DNA of 64,000 nucleotides from Melitaea cinxia. Taxonomy: Eukaryota > Arthropoda > Insecta > Lepidoptera > Nymphalidae. The stretch is from positions 14,934,501-14,998,500 of the forward strand of contig NC_059399.1 of the NCBI RefSeq assembly GCF_905220565.1, given 5' to 3'. Position numbers and translations under genes: made by a program. This document shows, piece after piece, positions 34,560 through 47,063 of this stretch (within the stretch, counting starts at the first letter, position 1; the number at the start of each line of letters is the position of its first letter). The notes beneath the pieces are model-generated. The model had not been told where the DNA came from, did no database searches, and saw only the letters and a list, made by a program, of their open reading frames with translations.

Positions 34560-34668
34560 GTGTAGGCTGGATGAGGATTGTGCCAGACCGGGATGTCTGG
34601 CGCGAACTTGGGGAGGCCTATGTCCAGCAGTGGACTGCGATAGGCTGAAGTGATGATGATGATGATGA
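34560..34668 (+). pseudogene. LINE ORF2 3' end with ATG-repeat tail
   Basis: The open frame ends WRELGEAYVQQWTAIG and TGA at 34646-34648, followed by GTGATGATGATGATGATG. This C-terminus is common to moth LINEs of the CR1/jockey-like group. Everything upstream is lost, so the copy is strongly 5'-truncated. The last ~55 bp match the 3' ends of SINE B copies almost exactly, which identifies the LINE whose tail that family shares. Confidence 0.75.
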
Positions 34669-35488
34669 AATAAGTAAAATCAATTATTCTGTATATTTCT
34701 TCCTGTAAAATGAAATCATTAACTACACAATAAGATGCGATCTTTATGTTATAGTCTAACTTGACATACAAAGTTATTACTCTATAAACAAATGTGATAA
34801 AATCGTAACGAAATCGTTGTATTCAAACGTCTTTTACGGATGAATTCGTCCAACACAGTTATGTAGTTTTATATCAGGGCTTTAAATTATAAAAGTTGTA
34901 GTTTTTGTTAGTAATATTTTATACGCTCCTGGTTTTACTACGTCAAGAGAAAAATATAAGAAAAACTATAATAAATGTGTTAAGTTATACGGGACATTTA
35001 TAATACACGTTATCCTTGCCACCTGTAAAAATAAACAAAATCAATTACCTAACGCTCGGTGTAGTGTTGCCTTAACTAATGTTGCTATTTTTCAGGACAT
35101 TTATCTGTTTTTTGTGCTTTCGATAAAATTATTTATTATTATTTAGCTTCTTCTTTGCAAACTAAGTTTAAATGCTATCTAATTTATTATTATAATTATA
35201 CATTTATTGCAGATTTTTTTTTTAAATTGAACTTTGGATAATGTTTCTACCAAGTTATTAAAATTATTATGTATTTTTATAATTATTTCACAATTAGACC
35301 AAAATTAACTAAACGAGAAATCTTTTAATATTTTAATACATAGTTGAATAGTTTTATTAACAATATCATTATATAAACCAACTTCTTGTATATTTACATA
35401 AAACTTTATCATTATATTAATGATATGTAAGTAAGCATGTGAAGACGATGTAGCATTCATGAGACTTGACAGTTTCAACAAATACTTA
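34669..35488. other. non-coding
   Basis: AT-rich, nothing recognised. Confidence 0.5.
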
Positions 35489-35489
35489 T

Positions 35490-35720
35490 TTGTGTAACTT
35501 CAAAATAGGAGGGAGTTAACAATGTGACGCCATATTTATTAAAGTGTGACGCCATATATATTTTTTTTTAATCTAAGGTGGCGCTTATCGTTGTTGTTCC
35601 CATTTCAATGTGAAGGAGATCTAACGAGTACTTTCCGTTATTCCTAATAATGCGTATTTAATTGACTATTTTTTCGTCTACCTACGTTTTATTACTGGTC
35701 GATGTTATCAAAGTCGGTTA
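35490..35720 (+). repeat. MITE-like family E, internally deleted copy
   Basis: Left end ACTTCAAAATAGGAGGGAG, right part GCGTATTTAATTGACTATTT, TTCGTCTACCTACG and AAAGTCGGTTATTTTCG. The middle is shortened, with GTGACGCCATAT duplicated. Confidence 0.55.
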
Positions 35721-35914
35721 TTTTCGCAATCACAATTATTTTAAATTATCTCTCGAATATTTAAAATCCGTTGTGTAAAAACAGTGTTGACACTGTAAAT
35801 GAAATGCTCTGTAATAAGAGACATAAATAGAAAATTCTCCTTTTCCGCCTTATCTGGGTGTGATTTACATAATATATGAAATATAAAAAAAAAATCATAA
35901 ATGTATGTATGTAA

Positions 35915-36005
35915 GTGATTGATTTCAACTGTTGCCTGAAACATAGGCATTAAGATACCTTAGGAACAGATAAACATAAAAAAAGAACAGACAACCGTGT
36001 GTTTA
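35915..36005 (+). repeat. SINE C fragment (3' part)
   Basis: CAACTGTTGCCTGAAACATAGG, CCTTAGGAACAGAT and GACAACCGTGTGTTT match the SINE C 3' region with rearrangement. Confidence 0.45.
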
Positions 36006-36403
36006 TGTATAAAAAAATAATCTGTTTTGTCAAACAGTTAACAGTTTAACATTTTATTTACTATTAAAGTACATAGGGAAGTTGGGAATGTCCTAGACTA
36101 ACCAAACATGTGGCATTATTAGCTACGCCTTAGAGAGTAAAAAAATGCAATAATCCGTTAGTGTTCGTATTACGTTCCATTGGGAACATTTATACTGCAA
36201 TACTTTTATTAAATGTTTGTTTGAAAATCGAAACATTTGTTTGTTTCTTTTAGTAATGACTACAAAGCGCAGAGGACATAAAACATAAAGTTTTATCATT
36301 AGATATAACTTTTTTTACTAAAACATGAAAACAATTTTCTTCTAATAATTTTTTGCAAACAAAATAAACTTGCTGTTAATTCGATAATTAAATTTACTTA
36401 AGA
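36006..36403. other. non-coding
   Basis: AT-rich, nothing recognised. Confidence 0.5.
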
Positions 36404-36722
36404 CTAGCTGTCCCGCGACTTCATCTGCATGTAATTTAAGAAAAAAGTTATTGTCCAGTCCGCAGAGATATAAAATAAATAAATTTCTAAAATAAAAGTA
36501 GCTTAAGTAACTCCTTACTACATCAGCTCTGCCAGTAAAAATCCCATCAAAATCGGTCTAGCCGTTTCAGAGATTAGCCGGAACAAAAGACAGACAGAAA
36601 GACAAAAATTGTAAAAAATGTTGTTTTGGTAAATGTACCGTGTATACGTCCATATGCATTTAGTAAAAAGCGGTTATTGTAATATTATAAACAGACACCC
36701 CAATTTTATTTACTTGTATAGA
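36404..36722 (-). mobile_element. Helitron-like non-autonomous element (319 bp)
   Basis: On the minus strand it begins TCTATACAAGTAAATAAAAT after an A and ends GTCGCGGGACAGCTAG before a T. It shares its interior with 5530-5800 (CATATGCATTTAGTAAAAAGC). It has no coding capacity. Confidence 0.75.
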
Positions 36723-37212
36723 TGAAATTTATAATCATAATCATCATTAAATATTATAATAAAAAATTGTAAGACACGCCTTTTCACTTTGAAAACATTA
36801 TTTTGATCTAAATAAAAGTATCACCGCTTAGCTTTATAAAACAAGAAGATATGGTTCCTTTATTAGATCCAAATAATAATAAAATAAAATTTACCACGAT
36901 GCAAAGCCCCGAATACTTCAAAGGAACGGACGATACAAGAAAGAAATATCTTTATTAAAAAGCTTTGTTTTGTAATTTAGAGGGCGGTGCGCTGGCGAAT
37001 CATTAGCGTAATAGCGTTAATGGCTTTGATAGTGATGCGACACTATCTTACTCGATATCGACAAGTTTAACTTAATCGATTAATTTAATTATATATTCAA
37101 ATATTAATTTAAATTAATAATATATTATAATTTAAACAGTATGTATGTATGTATTTATGTATGTATGTATATGTTTAATTATTTGAATATTTATAATAAA
37201 TTTGTTGTAACT
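36723..37212. other. non-coding with ATGT repeat
   Basis: A (TATG)n-like simple repeat lies at about 37139-37172. Otherwise nothing recognised. Confidence 0.5.
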
Positions 37213-37396
37213 TGTACACCTATGCTGACGCTAGACCATTTCCTTTGCCCTAAGGTTGCCTGGAAGAGATCGCTTTTTAGCGATAAGGCCGCCCTTTGTA
37301 CCTAAGGAATATATTGTCAATATTTTTCTTTCTTTCTTTGATATGTATTATTTCTTTTTTTGGTGTACAATAAAGTGTATTATTATTATTATTAAA
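37213..37396 (+). mobile_element. LINE 3'-end repeat (family I)
   Basis: CCTAAGGTTGCCTGGAAGAG, hairpin ATCGC-TTTTTA-GCGAT (37269-37284), AAGGCCGCCC, and GGTGTACAATAAAGTG before a TTA microsatellite. The hairpin sequence differs from the 30883 copy but pairing is kept. Confidence 0.75.
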
Positions 37397-37406
37397 TATT
37401 ATAGAA

Positions 37407-37444
<38 letters not shown>

Positions 37445-38289
37445 ATCGATATCGATAACCTTTTTAAGGGTAAACTCTAAACGTAAAAATTTTAGCATCC
37501 CAAGATTTTTCTCGAAGGGGAGTAAAAGCGGTAAGTCCACGTAATGAATATTTAATTATTGTTTTTGTTTTTGAACTTTTATCATAAATTTACTTTATTA
37601 ATTCGTTCCTTAACACGTTTTCGTACTACCCTCAAACAGGGGTAAGCCAGAGTTACTGTAACGGATTTAGAAGAAACCTTCGTAGGTTTGAGGAAAACGG
37701 ATTTTCTTATTACAAATGATCGCTTCTGGTCAATTATACTTGCAAATATAAATTTATAACGAAACATTTATTAAAGGAAAGAGAAAGAATTTAATAATTT
37801 CGATATTATTAAAAGCTATTATAAATGTCGAGGATATTTAACATCTCTTTTGTAAATAAAGAGCTTCATAATTTATGAACCGCGGAATCGTAAGCGACGT
37901 AATTTCGTACTAATATGACAGTTTATTTTCTGTTTTGTTTTATTTTGTCGGATTTACGTACACGCTTCTGAAATAAATAAAATTATGATTATAAATAAAA
38001 TCATACGGCACTAAAGGGCACGTGGGTGGGAAGACTGGTTGTATGTATGTATTATTTATACGTTTCTTTTGTATAAAAATGTACCTATTTCTGTCAGTCG
38101 GCTTTTACAAAGCACACATTAAAATTATTAATTAAAAAATATTGAAAATCTAACATAATGTTTTTCTTCAACAAAACCTTTTTAGATACGTTAAAGAATT
38201 TTAATGGTACAGTATTATAGGCTCAACTACAAAAGGCTAATTAAAAAAGTTTAATTTACGATGTAATTCTTTAAAGCTTTTAAGTTCAA
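37397..38289. other. non-coding with AT microsatellite
   Basis: An AT repeat lies at 37409-37440. The remainder is AT-rich with no repeat or exon recognised. Confidence 0.5.
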
Positions 38290-38600
38290 ATATTTTACCC
38301 AAAAATTGAACTGAGGTAAGGTGAGGTATTCAACTGACGTAGGGAATAGCTGGACATAACTTGCTGCAAATCTGGAGCAAACCGACTTAAGAAGTACCTC
38401 AATATTACAGAATATCACGGCTAAATAATACTGCTTTCAAGCACTGTTAGTGTTCCTGAGGTGAGTAAAGTGTGGGGATATTATTAGTAAAGATTGGGGG
38501 TTGGGTCAGCTTGCGATGCTTCTGGTATTGTATGCGTCTATAGGCTACGATAATCGCTTACCATCAGGTGAGCCGTACGATTGTTCGCCGATATAGTTGT
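38290..38600 (-). mobile_element. SINE-like family H copy
   Basis: Reverse-oriented H blocks: GAAGTACCTCAATATTACAG, TGCGATGCTTCTGGTATTG, GCTTACCATCAGGTGAGCCG. Diverged from the 26250 copy. Confidence 0.65.
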
Positions 38601-40261
38601 ATAAAAAAGTAAGCAAACAATTTATTCAATAAAACTTAGTACATAGATACCTAGAATAACACACATCGAATACTTTTCATTTCGAAATTTCTTTGAGATC
38701 AATGTATAACAATGAAATAGAAAATAAAAGCTTTATACAATTCTATTCTTTATTTTTAATCGCTTAAAAGTCGAAATCTCTCTTTTGTAGTTTTATTCCG
38801 TCGCACACGTGTCATCGTGTCGTACATCAACGTAGCTTCCGATTCAATTGGTCGCTGGAAGCCGAGAGTATTTTTACATGAAATAATAGTAATGGAAAAA
38901 ATTCACGTGTCAATCTTCAGTTTGTATATTTATTCGCTTGCTGTATGTTTATGCGTTATTTTATATAAATATTTGTAGATCGAAAATGCTATACTCGCAG
39001 CAGTTAAAATAAAATAAAAAATGCTTGTTTAACATTTAATATTTTTGATTATTTTTGATTGCGAATGGTTTACATTATTTAAGAAAAAATAAAGTACCAA
39101 TAACATTATGATTTTTTCGTTTTGGTCACGCATAAATCCCACGATTTATTGGAATAACGTCATCTTATCGAATGGTGTTACTTAAAATAAATTTTATTAT
39201 CCAATTCGTCTTCGAAAGATGGCGCAATATTTTCAAAACTTTGACATTCAAAATAAAATACCTTACTAAACTGTTTTTTCTTCCACGACAACTTTTGGAT
39301 CGAATTGAAAATTAACACCTAAACATAAAAACACTAATTCTATGTTATTATCAAACATTTACAACGCTTATTACTTATTTCTAATTTTTTAATGAGGACT
39401 ATCCGCCACTCAAGGTTTTGTATCATTAAACTGTTTGCTTAGTTAAGATAAAGGTACATCTGATAATATTATATGAAATTGCAACACAGAATTATATTTA
39501 AAATGCATCAAATGTACAATATTTCTTTCATTAATGCACTGAAACTCGCCCATGCGGATTTACTTTCCAACATGTGAACTATGCTGTTATAAACAATTTA
39601 ATTAGAACCAACTTCGTCAGCTGCAACAGTATTCGAAACTTTGTGCATGTACGTATAAGCGACGGAAATAGTGCAAGGTGACGCTAACATAATAATTGTT
39701 TATGGTAAATATGGTTGCTTCGTTAAGACTGTTTTTGATTATCTATATTTTTTTTAATCTATGACTTAAAGAAGATGCAAAAGAAGTCTACAAAATTTTA
39801 ACTGATCTAGTTTAACTGTAACAAGTTTTAGACTTTACCGAAAATCTTTGACCGCATTCTATGGATCTAAAGCATCCCAGTAAAATATTGACTTGAAAAA
39901 GTTTAGGCTACCTTACTCACAGCAGGGACCCTATATCACATAACAGAATCGTAATAAAAATAATAAATATTACGGAAAAAATAAGGGAAATATAAATAAT
40001 AATAATAAGCAATGCGTCTGAATCAGACCCGTAATTGCAAATTATTTCGGTGAACAAAACTTGTTTCATTATTAGTTCCTAGCAGAGCAGTAGCGTGTCC
40101 GTCGATACGATTCTGTAACCGCAGGCTGTTCAGGGAAATACTTGTTCTGATATATAATAGGTAATCCATGAATGTACAAGTAATTAATAATCCTGTTGTG
40201 TTGGTACTAAGGCAATTAGAACAGCAGTACTGTACTGCTCTGGGCTTTTAATACGATTACC
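38601..40261. other. non-coding, contains one half of a local duplication
   Basis: Unique AT-rich DNA. 39571-39715 is similar to 41394-41532 (separate entries). No exon was recognised. Confidence 0.5.
39571..39715. repeat. local diverged duplication, copy 1
   Basis: Shares ACTATG, GTTATAAACAATTTAATTAG (39586-39605), CAACTTCG, GAAACTTTGTG, and GCAAGGTGACGCTAA with 41394-41532, in the same order and orientation, 1.8 kb apart. No coding frame is conserved. Confidence 0.6.
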
Positions 40262-40400
40262 ATATTTGATGGTAAGCGATTACCGTAGCTTGTAGGTGCT
40301 TGTAATACCAGAAGCATTGCAAAGACGTTGCTGACTCTACCACCATTGACTTTCTCCAGGAGCTCTGGCAACCTTATTCACCACAAGAACCCATTGTAAA
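40262..40400 (+). repeat. SINE-like family H, truncated copy
   Basis: GATGGTAAGCGATTACCGTAG, TACCAGAAGCATTGCAAAG, CCAGGAGCTCTGGCAACC. The 3' part is missing. Confidence 0.6.
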
Positions 40401-40663
40401 TTCAAAATGATGATGCTGAAATTTATTACTTGGTATTATACGTTGTCCCTTGATATTTTTCTTTGAAGTGTTTAAATAAATTGATCAATTATAAGCACAG
40501 CAGTGGTAGCTTTATTCGAGTCAGTGGTTGGTTGACGTTGATAGATTCGTATCGTTCGATTTACTGGACTATCTTGGATAACATGCCGTTGTGATGGTAT
40601 TGATTTCCAAATGTATGTAGCTTGTCTTACAATTTAAGCGCAATTCATTTACTAAATCCCTAA

Positions 40664-40804
40664 TCCCTGATATATAATATTATAAATATGAATGTCAGTT
40701 TATTTGTTACGCTTTCACGCGAAAACTACTTAACCAATCATCGTGAAACTTTGTGCACATATTCTTGGAGATTCAATGCGAGGGAAGCCGTGGGTAAAAG
40801 CTAG
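40664..40804 (+). mobile_element. Helitron-like element, internally deleted (141 bp)
   Basis: Starts TCCCTGATATATAATATTAT after A, and ends GGTAAAAGCTAG before T. The interior TTACGCTTTCACGCGAAAAC and ATCGTGAAACTTTGTGCAC is typical of common small Helitrons in Lepidoptera. Confidence 0.65.
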
Positions 40805-41393
40805 TAGCTAGTAAATTAATTGGTATTAGGCACAAATGTAACTAGTTTAGTGTACACAATTTGTACTCAACCAAACAGTAGATAAATGTCCAAATAATAT
40901 ACATTGTTTCGTTATTCGAGGTGAACGATAAATACGGTAATACGCAATGTTGAATATAACTTGACTTTTTTATTACATCTCTCTCGTTATTGATATCGTA
41001 TTCATTTGTCTTTTGGGCTGAAATGCAATACAGTACCTACTATTTTATGAAGAATTTATTGACCTATATTATCTATAAAAAAAAATCTATAATGTTTTAA
41101 TAAACAGAACATATGATGAGAAAAGTATTGGTGAAATCACGTCGCATCATTTCGCATTGTGTCGCATCGTTCCGTATTGGTTTGTTTCTTGTAGGTAACC
41201 AAAGATTATACGCAGAACAGTGATATTCTTACAATGCTAGCTCATGGGTGTGTATTGAAGTAGTGTGATTACACACATACAAAATACGACATATAGGTAC
41301 GTATATCTCTTGTTAAAGAAAAACAATGAATAAAAACAATACAAACTTGGCGCGTATATGATGATATAATTAACGACGAGGTTCCAGTTCTCG

Positions 41394-41532
41394 CGTTAAC
41401 TATGCAGTGTTATAAACAATTTAATTAGTTGCAACTTCGACATTCGCGACGCTCGCATATAGAACTTTGTGTATAAACGTTCGAAGTGAAGCAAGGTGGC
41501 GTTAGTAATATCATTGTCTATGCTAAATAAGG
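41394..41532. repeat. local diverged duplication, copy 2
   Basis: Counterpart of 39571-39715. The 20-bp core at 41409-41428 is identical; flanks are similar with indels. Confidence 0.6.
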
Positions 41533-41904
41533 ATTAAAACTTCGTGGACTGGTCCAATAGAAGTTTTATGTTCGTATAGTACGCGTTTAGTTTTGAGGTG
41601 TACTATTTCATACGAATATTCGTAATACCAAGTAGCTTTGTCTAACTTTCTCTATAAATATAGTAATGTTTATAAAAAATAAACTTTCATACTTTAACAC
41701 AGTCTTTTCAAATACAAGTACGCTTCATATAATACAAGTAGCAGGGTAAACAACTTTGTACGTGTGAAATGTCTTTGCCTAGAATAAAAATTCTCGTACA
41801 TCTAAAGTATGAAATAAAATAATGTCATCATGTTTTTATTTACGGAGAGATGAAAAACTTTAACATTTATTATATAGTGTAGTCTCGTATTTTTATAGAA
41901 ATAA

Positions 41905-41985
41905 TATTTTCTTTATTATAATGAAACAAGTTTTTCGGGTTTTATCGCGGTTAATTAAATTTTTTAGATGCAGGAAAGAATTTTC
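41905..41985 (-). repeat. Repeat family D fragment
   Basis: TTATAATGAAACAAGTTTTTC and TTTTATCGCGGTTAATTAA match the D arm in reverse. Confidence 0.55.
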
Positions 41986-42234
41986 TTCACTATTTTGACG
42001 TGTTATTTAAAGGTGTTTTTTTCAATGATAATTTTAGAAATCAAGAAATTTATTATTTTGTCGAGTTTGAAACGAGTTGGTTAAGCAAAATGTTTTTTTC
42101 ACTTTACAATATGAATACTGCAGAGCTATATATATAACAGTGGTAGTAATAGTATACATTAGTAATAGTTTAGTTTGCTAAATATCAACAAAATTAATGT
42201 AGATAGATAGGTATGTACATATAGATTCCCTTGG

Positions 42235-42440
42235 TAACGAAACTGGCTGCTTTCGCTATACTGGAGAAAGGTTGGAACTCAATCTACGACGCTGCCCCAG
42301 TTCGGTCCAGTTGGCGGATTAATTGGCGGAAGAATTATCCTCGAACGAGTAAGGATTGCTATCAGGTATTAGTTTCTGTGTTTGACAACTGCCAGGACCG
42401 ACAGCTTAACGTGCTTTTTGAGTTGGTGGTCGGTGCGCGG
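42235..42440 (-). repeat. SINE A-related, diverged copy
   Basis: Order as in minus-strand SINE A: GAGAAAGGTTGGAACTCAAT, ACGCTGCC, AGTTGGCGGATTAATTGG, GATTGCTATCAGGTATTAG, GGACCGACAGCTTAACGTGC. Many changes and a short insertion mark it as old or a separate subfamily. Confidence 0.55.
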
Positions 42441-42668
42441 TAGGTGACAACATTATTTGTGTTCAACAAATCATGTAATGAAAAGCTGAACAGATACGAA
42501 GATAGTGTACAAATGTGAAAAAGTGATTCATTTAAAACGTAAAAGTGTATAGAAATATTTAGCACTTTGAAAATCAGAATAAATTAAATTAATCAAATTC
42601 TGTTATGAGTATATCATACAGTACAAATGATGTACACAAGGTATGTAGTTTTGTAATTATTATTAAAA

Positions 42669-42870
42669 CTAGCGACCCGCCCCGGCTTCGCACGGTTGCA
42701 AAAACTATCAGTGTTCCTCTATTATATTATGCATGCATTATACATATAAACCTTCCTCTTCAATCACTCTATCTATTAAAAAATACCGCATCAAAATCCG
42801 TTGCGTAGTTTTAAAGATTTAAGCATACATATGGACAGAGAAAGCGACTCTGTTTTATACTATGTAGTGA
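42669..42870 (-). mobile_element. Helitron-like non-autonomous element (202 bp)
   Basis: Plus-strand view: CTAGCGACCCGCCCCGGC at the left after A, GTTTTATACTATGTAGTGA at the right. It is the reverse counterpart of 25485-25685, including CGTTGCGTAGTTTTAAAGAT. Confidence 0.7.
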
Positions 42871-43084
42871 GGAATTCAGGTGTTTCTCAGTAAATGCCTT
42901 GTATATAGAAGTCGTTGGTAACTTAATTAATATTTTAAGGGACTTGCAATTATCGAATTTACACTTATAATAAATAATCCTTATATACTTCTACCTATTC
43001 TTTAAAAGGTAAAATGTTTTTATGACGCAAAGTTAAGATATGACGACACAGAGGATATATATCCAAAATAAAATGTTATTTTTT

Positions 43085-43200
43085 GTATTATAATATTTTA
43101 TTGCACATTCGACATTACATAAAGAAAATAACAATAAATTAACTGAAAAAGTGCAAAGGCGGACTTATCACTGATACATACATTTCTCTACGGTAAGTTT
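43085..43200 (-). repeat. possible LINE 3'-end repeat (family I), diverged
   Basis: TTTTATTGCACATTCGACAT, AAAGTGCAAAGGCGGACTTATC, and CATTTCTCTACGGTAAG parallel the family I 3' end in reverse. The hairpin is not preserved. Confidence 0.4.
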
Positions 43201-43209
43201 TATAAGTAT

Positions 43210-43540
43210 TCAATATGAACGGGCCATTGCAATTTTAAAACAAGCGTTGGCCACACCCTTAACAATGACCCATCTCACTCTGCCAATATCGGAAATTTGC
43301 GAGACAGATAAATAAATAAGCACTTCACACTCAACGGCCCCCAGTAGGGATTTTCCCTGTGGCCCCCGCCATCTACCCGGAAACAGACACAATACACAAG
43401 CACAAATATACCGACTACGACAGACATCTATGTGGACAATACAAATGTTTGTGATGTGCGGGGATTAACCCAGCGGCTGCTAGCGCGACAACTATTACTG
43501 GACGGCTGCGCCAACGAGTCGTCTCAGTACTTGTTTGTTA
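43210..43540 (-). mobile_element. chimeric SINE with SINE A-type middle and J-type tail
   Basis: On the minus strand the head GACTCGTTGGCGCAGCCG and the stretch with CACATCACAAACATTTGTAT follow SINE A. The 3' part CCCTACTGGGGGCCGTTGAG matches SINE J at 8776-8905. A tRNA-like head is present (B-box GGTTAATCCCC, mutated). Confidence 0.65.
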
Positions 43541-46076
43541 AAAAAAAAAAACCTATAGGGATTTCTTTTACAGAAACATAAAACTACACGCTAATAAGAA
43601 TTACTCATATTCAAATAACTACGCGGAGCATCGTACTATGTTATGGTACGAGATCTATTATCCTATTATAATTCACGACCCGCTAACCTATAACAGATCA
43701 TAACTTTCAACATTAGCTTTATATTTTTCTCTCACGCTATCGCGTACGTTGTCAATAACCGTAATGATATAGCCGATAAGGCGACAGAGCGTACGCGTGA
43801 ACCAGTCACCCAACATCGACGTATTTACTCCCAGCAATGCTAAGCAAACAGCCCGATACATAGTCTACATACTCGTATACTAAACATTACCTTTGCTTAC
43901 TCGACCGGAATGTTCAGAGTCGACAAACAGTCGGGATGTTATAGAAGCTAACAGTGGCAAATATTTGAGTGATTGCCTGCATATATGACGATTTGCTGAA
44001 GCAAACCTTTATTCTAGCCGGTTTGTTCAGTACGCACAATGTTTACGATCATTGTCGAGGACCATTTCAATGAAATATATAGTTTTGTTTATGCGCTTTT
44101 GAATTCAAACTTCGTGGTTTTGGGGTGTTGGTAGTTTTTGTTGCTGTATATGAAACGATTATAATATACTGTAACCTTTAAGTTCAGGTATAAGTTAAAG
44201 TTAATTAATAATGACAAATTTAAATTTGGAACGCCATATTTTCAGGATTATTGTGTTAAATATGGTCGTGTTTCATTAAAATTCGAAAATAAATGGTAGC
44301 AATAATAGTATTAGGCGGCAGAATAGCGCGGATATACATCCGTGCCAACATAAATCATTTCCTGTACATACGTGCTTTTCAAATCATTTTGACTTATTTA
44401 TAACCATGTGACAAAGTTGCTTTTGAATTTTCACTAAAGCTTATAAAAAATTATGTCATTATTGGTTATTAAAAAATACTTCTTATTACAATAAAAAATA
44501 TTTTGTACCTGTTGTCAATAAGTGCAGAATTTTTCTTGTTAGATATGTATATATTAAACATTTAATAATATTTACATGTTGCTGCAGAAACGATTTTTTA
44601 TGAATTTATTCAGTCGCATTTCAACCCAAAAATTCTCTCCAAGAAAATTGCAGAGCAAGTCAGTTGCAGTAAATATTTGAATTGTAGAGCGGGATTGGTT
44701 TGCTTTCTACGTATTCAAAGACAGTGTTTACATCGAAATATAAAAATTCTTCACGATCTGAGAGTCAATCGATTCACTAGTGCTGTTCGGGGACTTTAGA
44801 AATCACAAGATAGAGGTAGGTGGGTAACGAATTCTTAGAAGTTTTATGCACTTCTCTGCGACTTAAGTAGTTTATTATATGAGGTTATAAAATTAACTGT
44901 TCCAATTCTGTACATTGAAGATATTTTAAAAATTTCGTTATTGAGATGGTGCTCTGAAATGAATACGAAAGTCAAAAATATATTTTACGCCGCGAATCAT
45001 GCCAAAACTACTGAGTAAATTAAAATGCAACTAGGAACTATTAACGTTCATACCCGTGCTCATACCATATGGAGTTAGGACACTTTTAGCTACTTTTTAT
45101 TGCGAATTCATTCAGTCAAAGAAGAGTCAAAGTATGTTATTTGTTGTATTTCATTAACGATTTGTTCATTTTTCTTAACATTTTTCAATATCATTTTTCT
45201 TATTTGTTCTTTTTGTTAAAAAGGATATATATTTTAACGATTGTCTCTTCAATTTTACAATATTTTTTGTTTGTTATTTTCAGATAGATAATACAAACAT
45301 TGCAATTTATATTAAGAAGTTCAAATAACTCGGAGCAAAAATTGTGACTTTGAACAAACTGCTCATCTTAAATTGCTGTGGTAGATAGTAATTATTAAAT
45401 AAGTTAAATATGATATATATATTTCAAATGTTTTTGTTCAATCAAAACAGTTAAAATTGTCAAAATAGATAAATCAATTTATGTGATCATTAAGAATTTA
45501 ACATGTTTATTGAACCGTAGGTGATCTATATAAAGCTTTTGACAGATTTATTCGTTATTCATATCGAATATCGTTGAAAAATCGCGACGAAATTACTGTG
45601 TTAAATTACATTTCCAATATAATTTGGTACATCTCGAAATGTGCTTGAATTTATTTTATTTCTGGACGTAATTTATGATGTTTATAATGGCGGATAGCCT
45701 TTGACGGATTTGTTGTTACGTCATTACTGTATTATCGAATTTAATACTGATTTAAATTTTTGTGTTTTTTTAAATTGAACTTAGGTATCATTAAAAATAA
45801 AATAATAATTAAATATTGAAAATTGGATGATTTCAGTTTTGCAATTTGACTATTTAATATATAGCTGTAACGTAGGTGTGTTGTTTACAAGGTTTTAATC
45901 TTACTTTACATTTAAAATTTATTATTTTTTTTTTAATTAATTCTATATCAAAATTATTAGAGAAAGCTTACAATCGTTTACCTTATAGTACAAACATAAT
46001 TTAGAAGTACTATACTTAAGAAATGTCAAGTAAAATGTTAATGTAAATACACATTATGTATTTAATCTTAGCTTAC
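43541..46076. other. probable intron or flank of the beat-like gene
   Basis: No repeat copy or further exon was recognised. The block 43600-44080 is less AT-rich and unique. The next exon after 46077-46254 should lie further left, but I could not identify it. Confidence 0.45.
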
Positions 46077-46254
46077 CTGAAGATCGATCTCTGGTGCCGA
46101 GAACTGAAGCTATTTGAGGCCGCTCCTCGTTAATAACTAGTTCTGCCTGTTCGCTGTATACTGAATGTACAGTCGAGATGCAGGTCAGTCTCAGCTGTCC
46201 TCGTTCGAAGCTGTCAGGTCTCACCATGAAAGAAAGCTGACTTATCGACGCCAC
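46077..46254 (-). CDS. beat-like (Beaten path family) exon, second Ig-like region
   Basis: The 178-nt exon reads 59 codons plus one base. On the minus strand the acceptor is TTGTTTTTCTATTAG and the donor TCAG|GTAAGC. The peptide SISQLSFMVRPDSFERGQLR followed by LTCIST, SVYSEQAELVI and RPQIASVLGT resembles the membrane-proximal Ig-like half of insect Beat proteins, cell-surface or secreted Ig proteins that bind Side-family receptors during axon guidance. The Cys in LTC would be the Ig disulphide Cys of strand F or its equivalent. The first 39-54 residues upstream come from the two phase-0 exons to the right. The family call is from memory of the motif pattern, not alignment. It could also be another Ig-family member. 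Confidence 0.6.
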
Positions 46255-46364
46255 CTAATAGAAAAACAAGGCTGCATTAGCAGATTATATTTTTAATTCT
46301 GTTAAGATCATGGTATGTAATGTAGCAAAAAAGGCATCTATTTTATTCAATTAATTAAATTTAA

Positions 46365-46675
46365 TCATCAGCCTATCGCAGTCAACTACTGGATAAAGGC
46401 CTCCATAAGTCGCGCCAAAAATGGCGTGAACTCGTGTGTGTTGCCCATAGTCACCACGCTGGGCACGGCGGGTTCGTGAATGCAGGGCTTCCTTTGTCGC
46501 ATCGAAGACGCCCGTCTTCGGCCTGTGTATTTCAAAACCAGCAGTTAGATGGCTAACCCGCCATCGGTCGGCTTTTTGAGTTTCAAGGTAGTGGAACTGT
46601 GTTATCCCTTAGTCGCTTCTTAGGACACTCACGGGAAGAGAGGGGGTAGCTATATTCTTCATTGTCATAACCACA
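46365..46675 (-). mobile_element. SINE B copy in an intron of the beat-like gene
   Basis: Tail first on the plus strand (ATCAGCCTATCGCAGTC), then the body, ending at TAGTCGCTTCTTAGGACACTC, GGGGGTAGCTATATTC. The head hairpin is mutated. It lies between exons 46077-46254 and 47064-47180, in the sense orientation of the gene. Confidence 0.8.
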
Positions 46676-47063
46676 TTAATTAATATGTTCTAAAATTAAT
46701 TTAAGATTTTATTTTATTTTAATTTTATTTAATTGAAATTCATATAATACATTTTCACATCAATTTCTAAAATTACAACCACATATAACTACTTTTTTAA
46801 TTATAACTTTTTAACATTTAAAACTATTTTAATGAGTGGATATTAAATAGTTTGGATATCAAGTTGTATTTTATTTGTTCCAATATAAATACTCGGAAAC
46901 ATAGTTTGTTGTTTTAAGCTTTGAGCTTTTAGTTTGAACTAGGATAAGCTCAGTGGTTTCAATAACTCGAATATTCGATTTGCAAAAGTTTATCAAATGC
47001 CGATTAGATTCGATTTAGTACTTACGTTTGTTACTAAATGTAACCTTTGTTACTATGTGTTAC

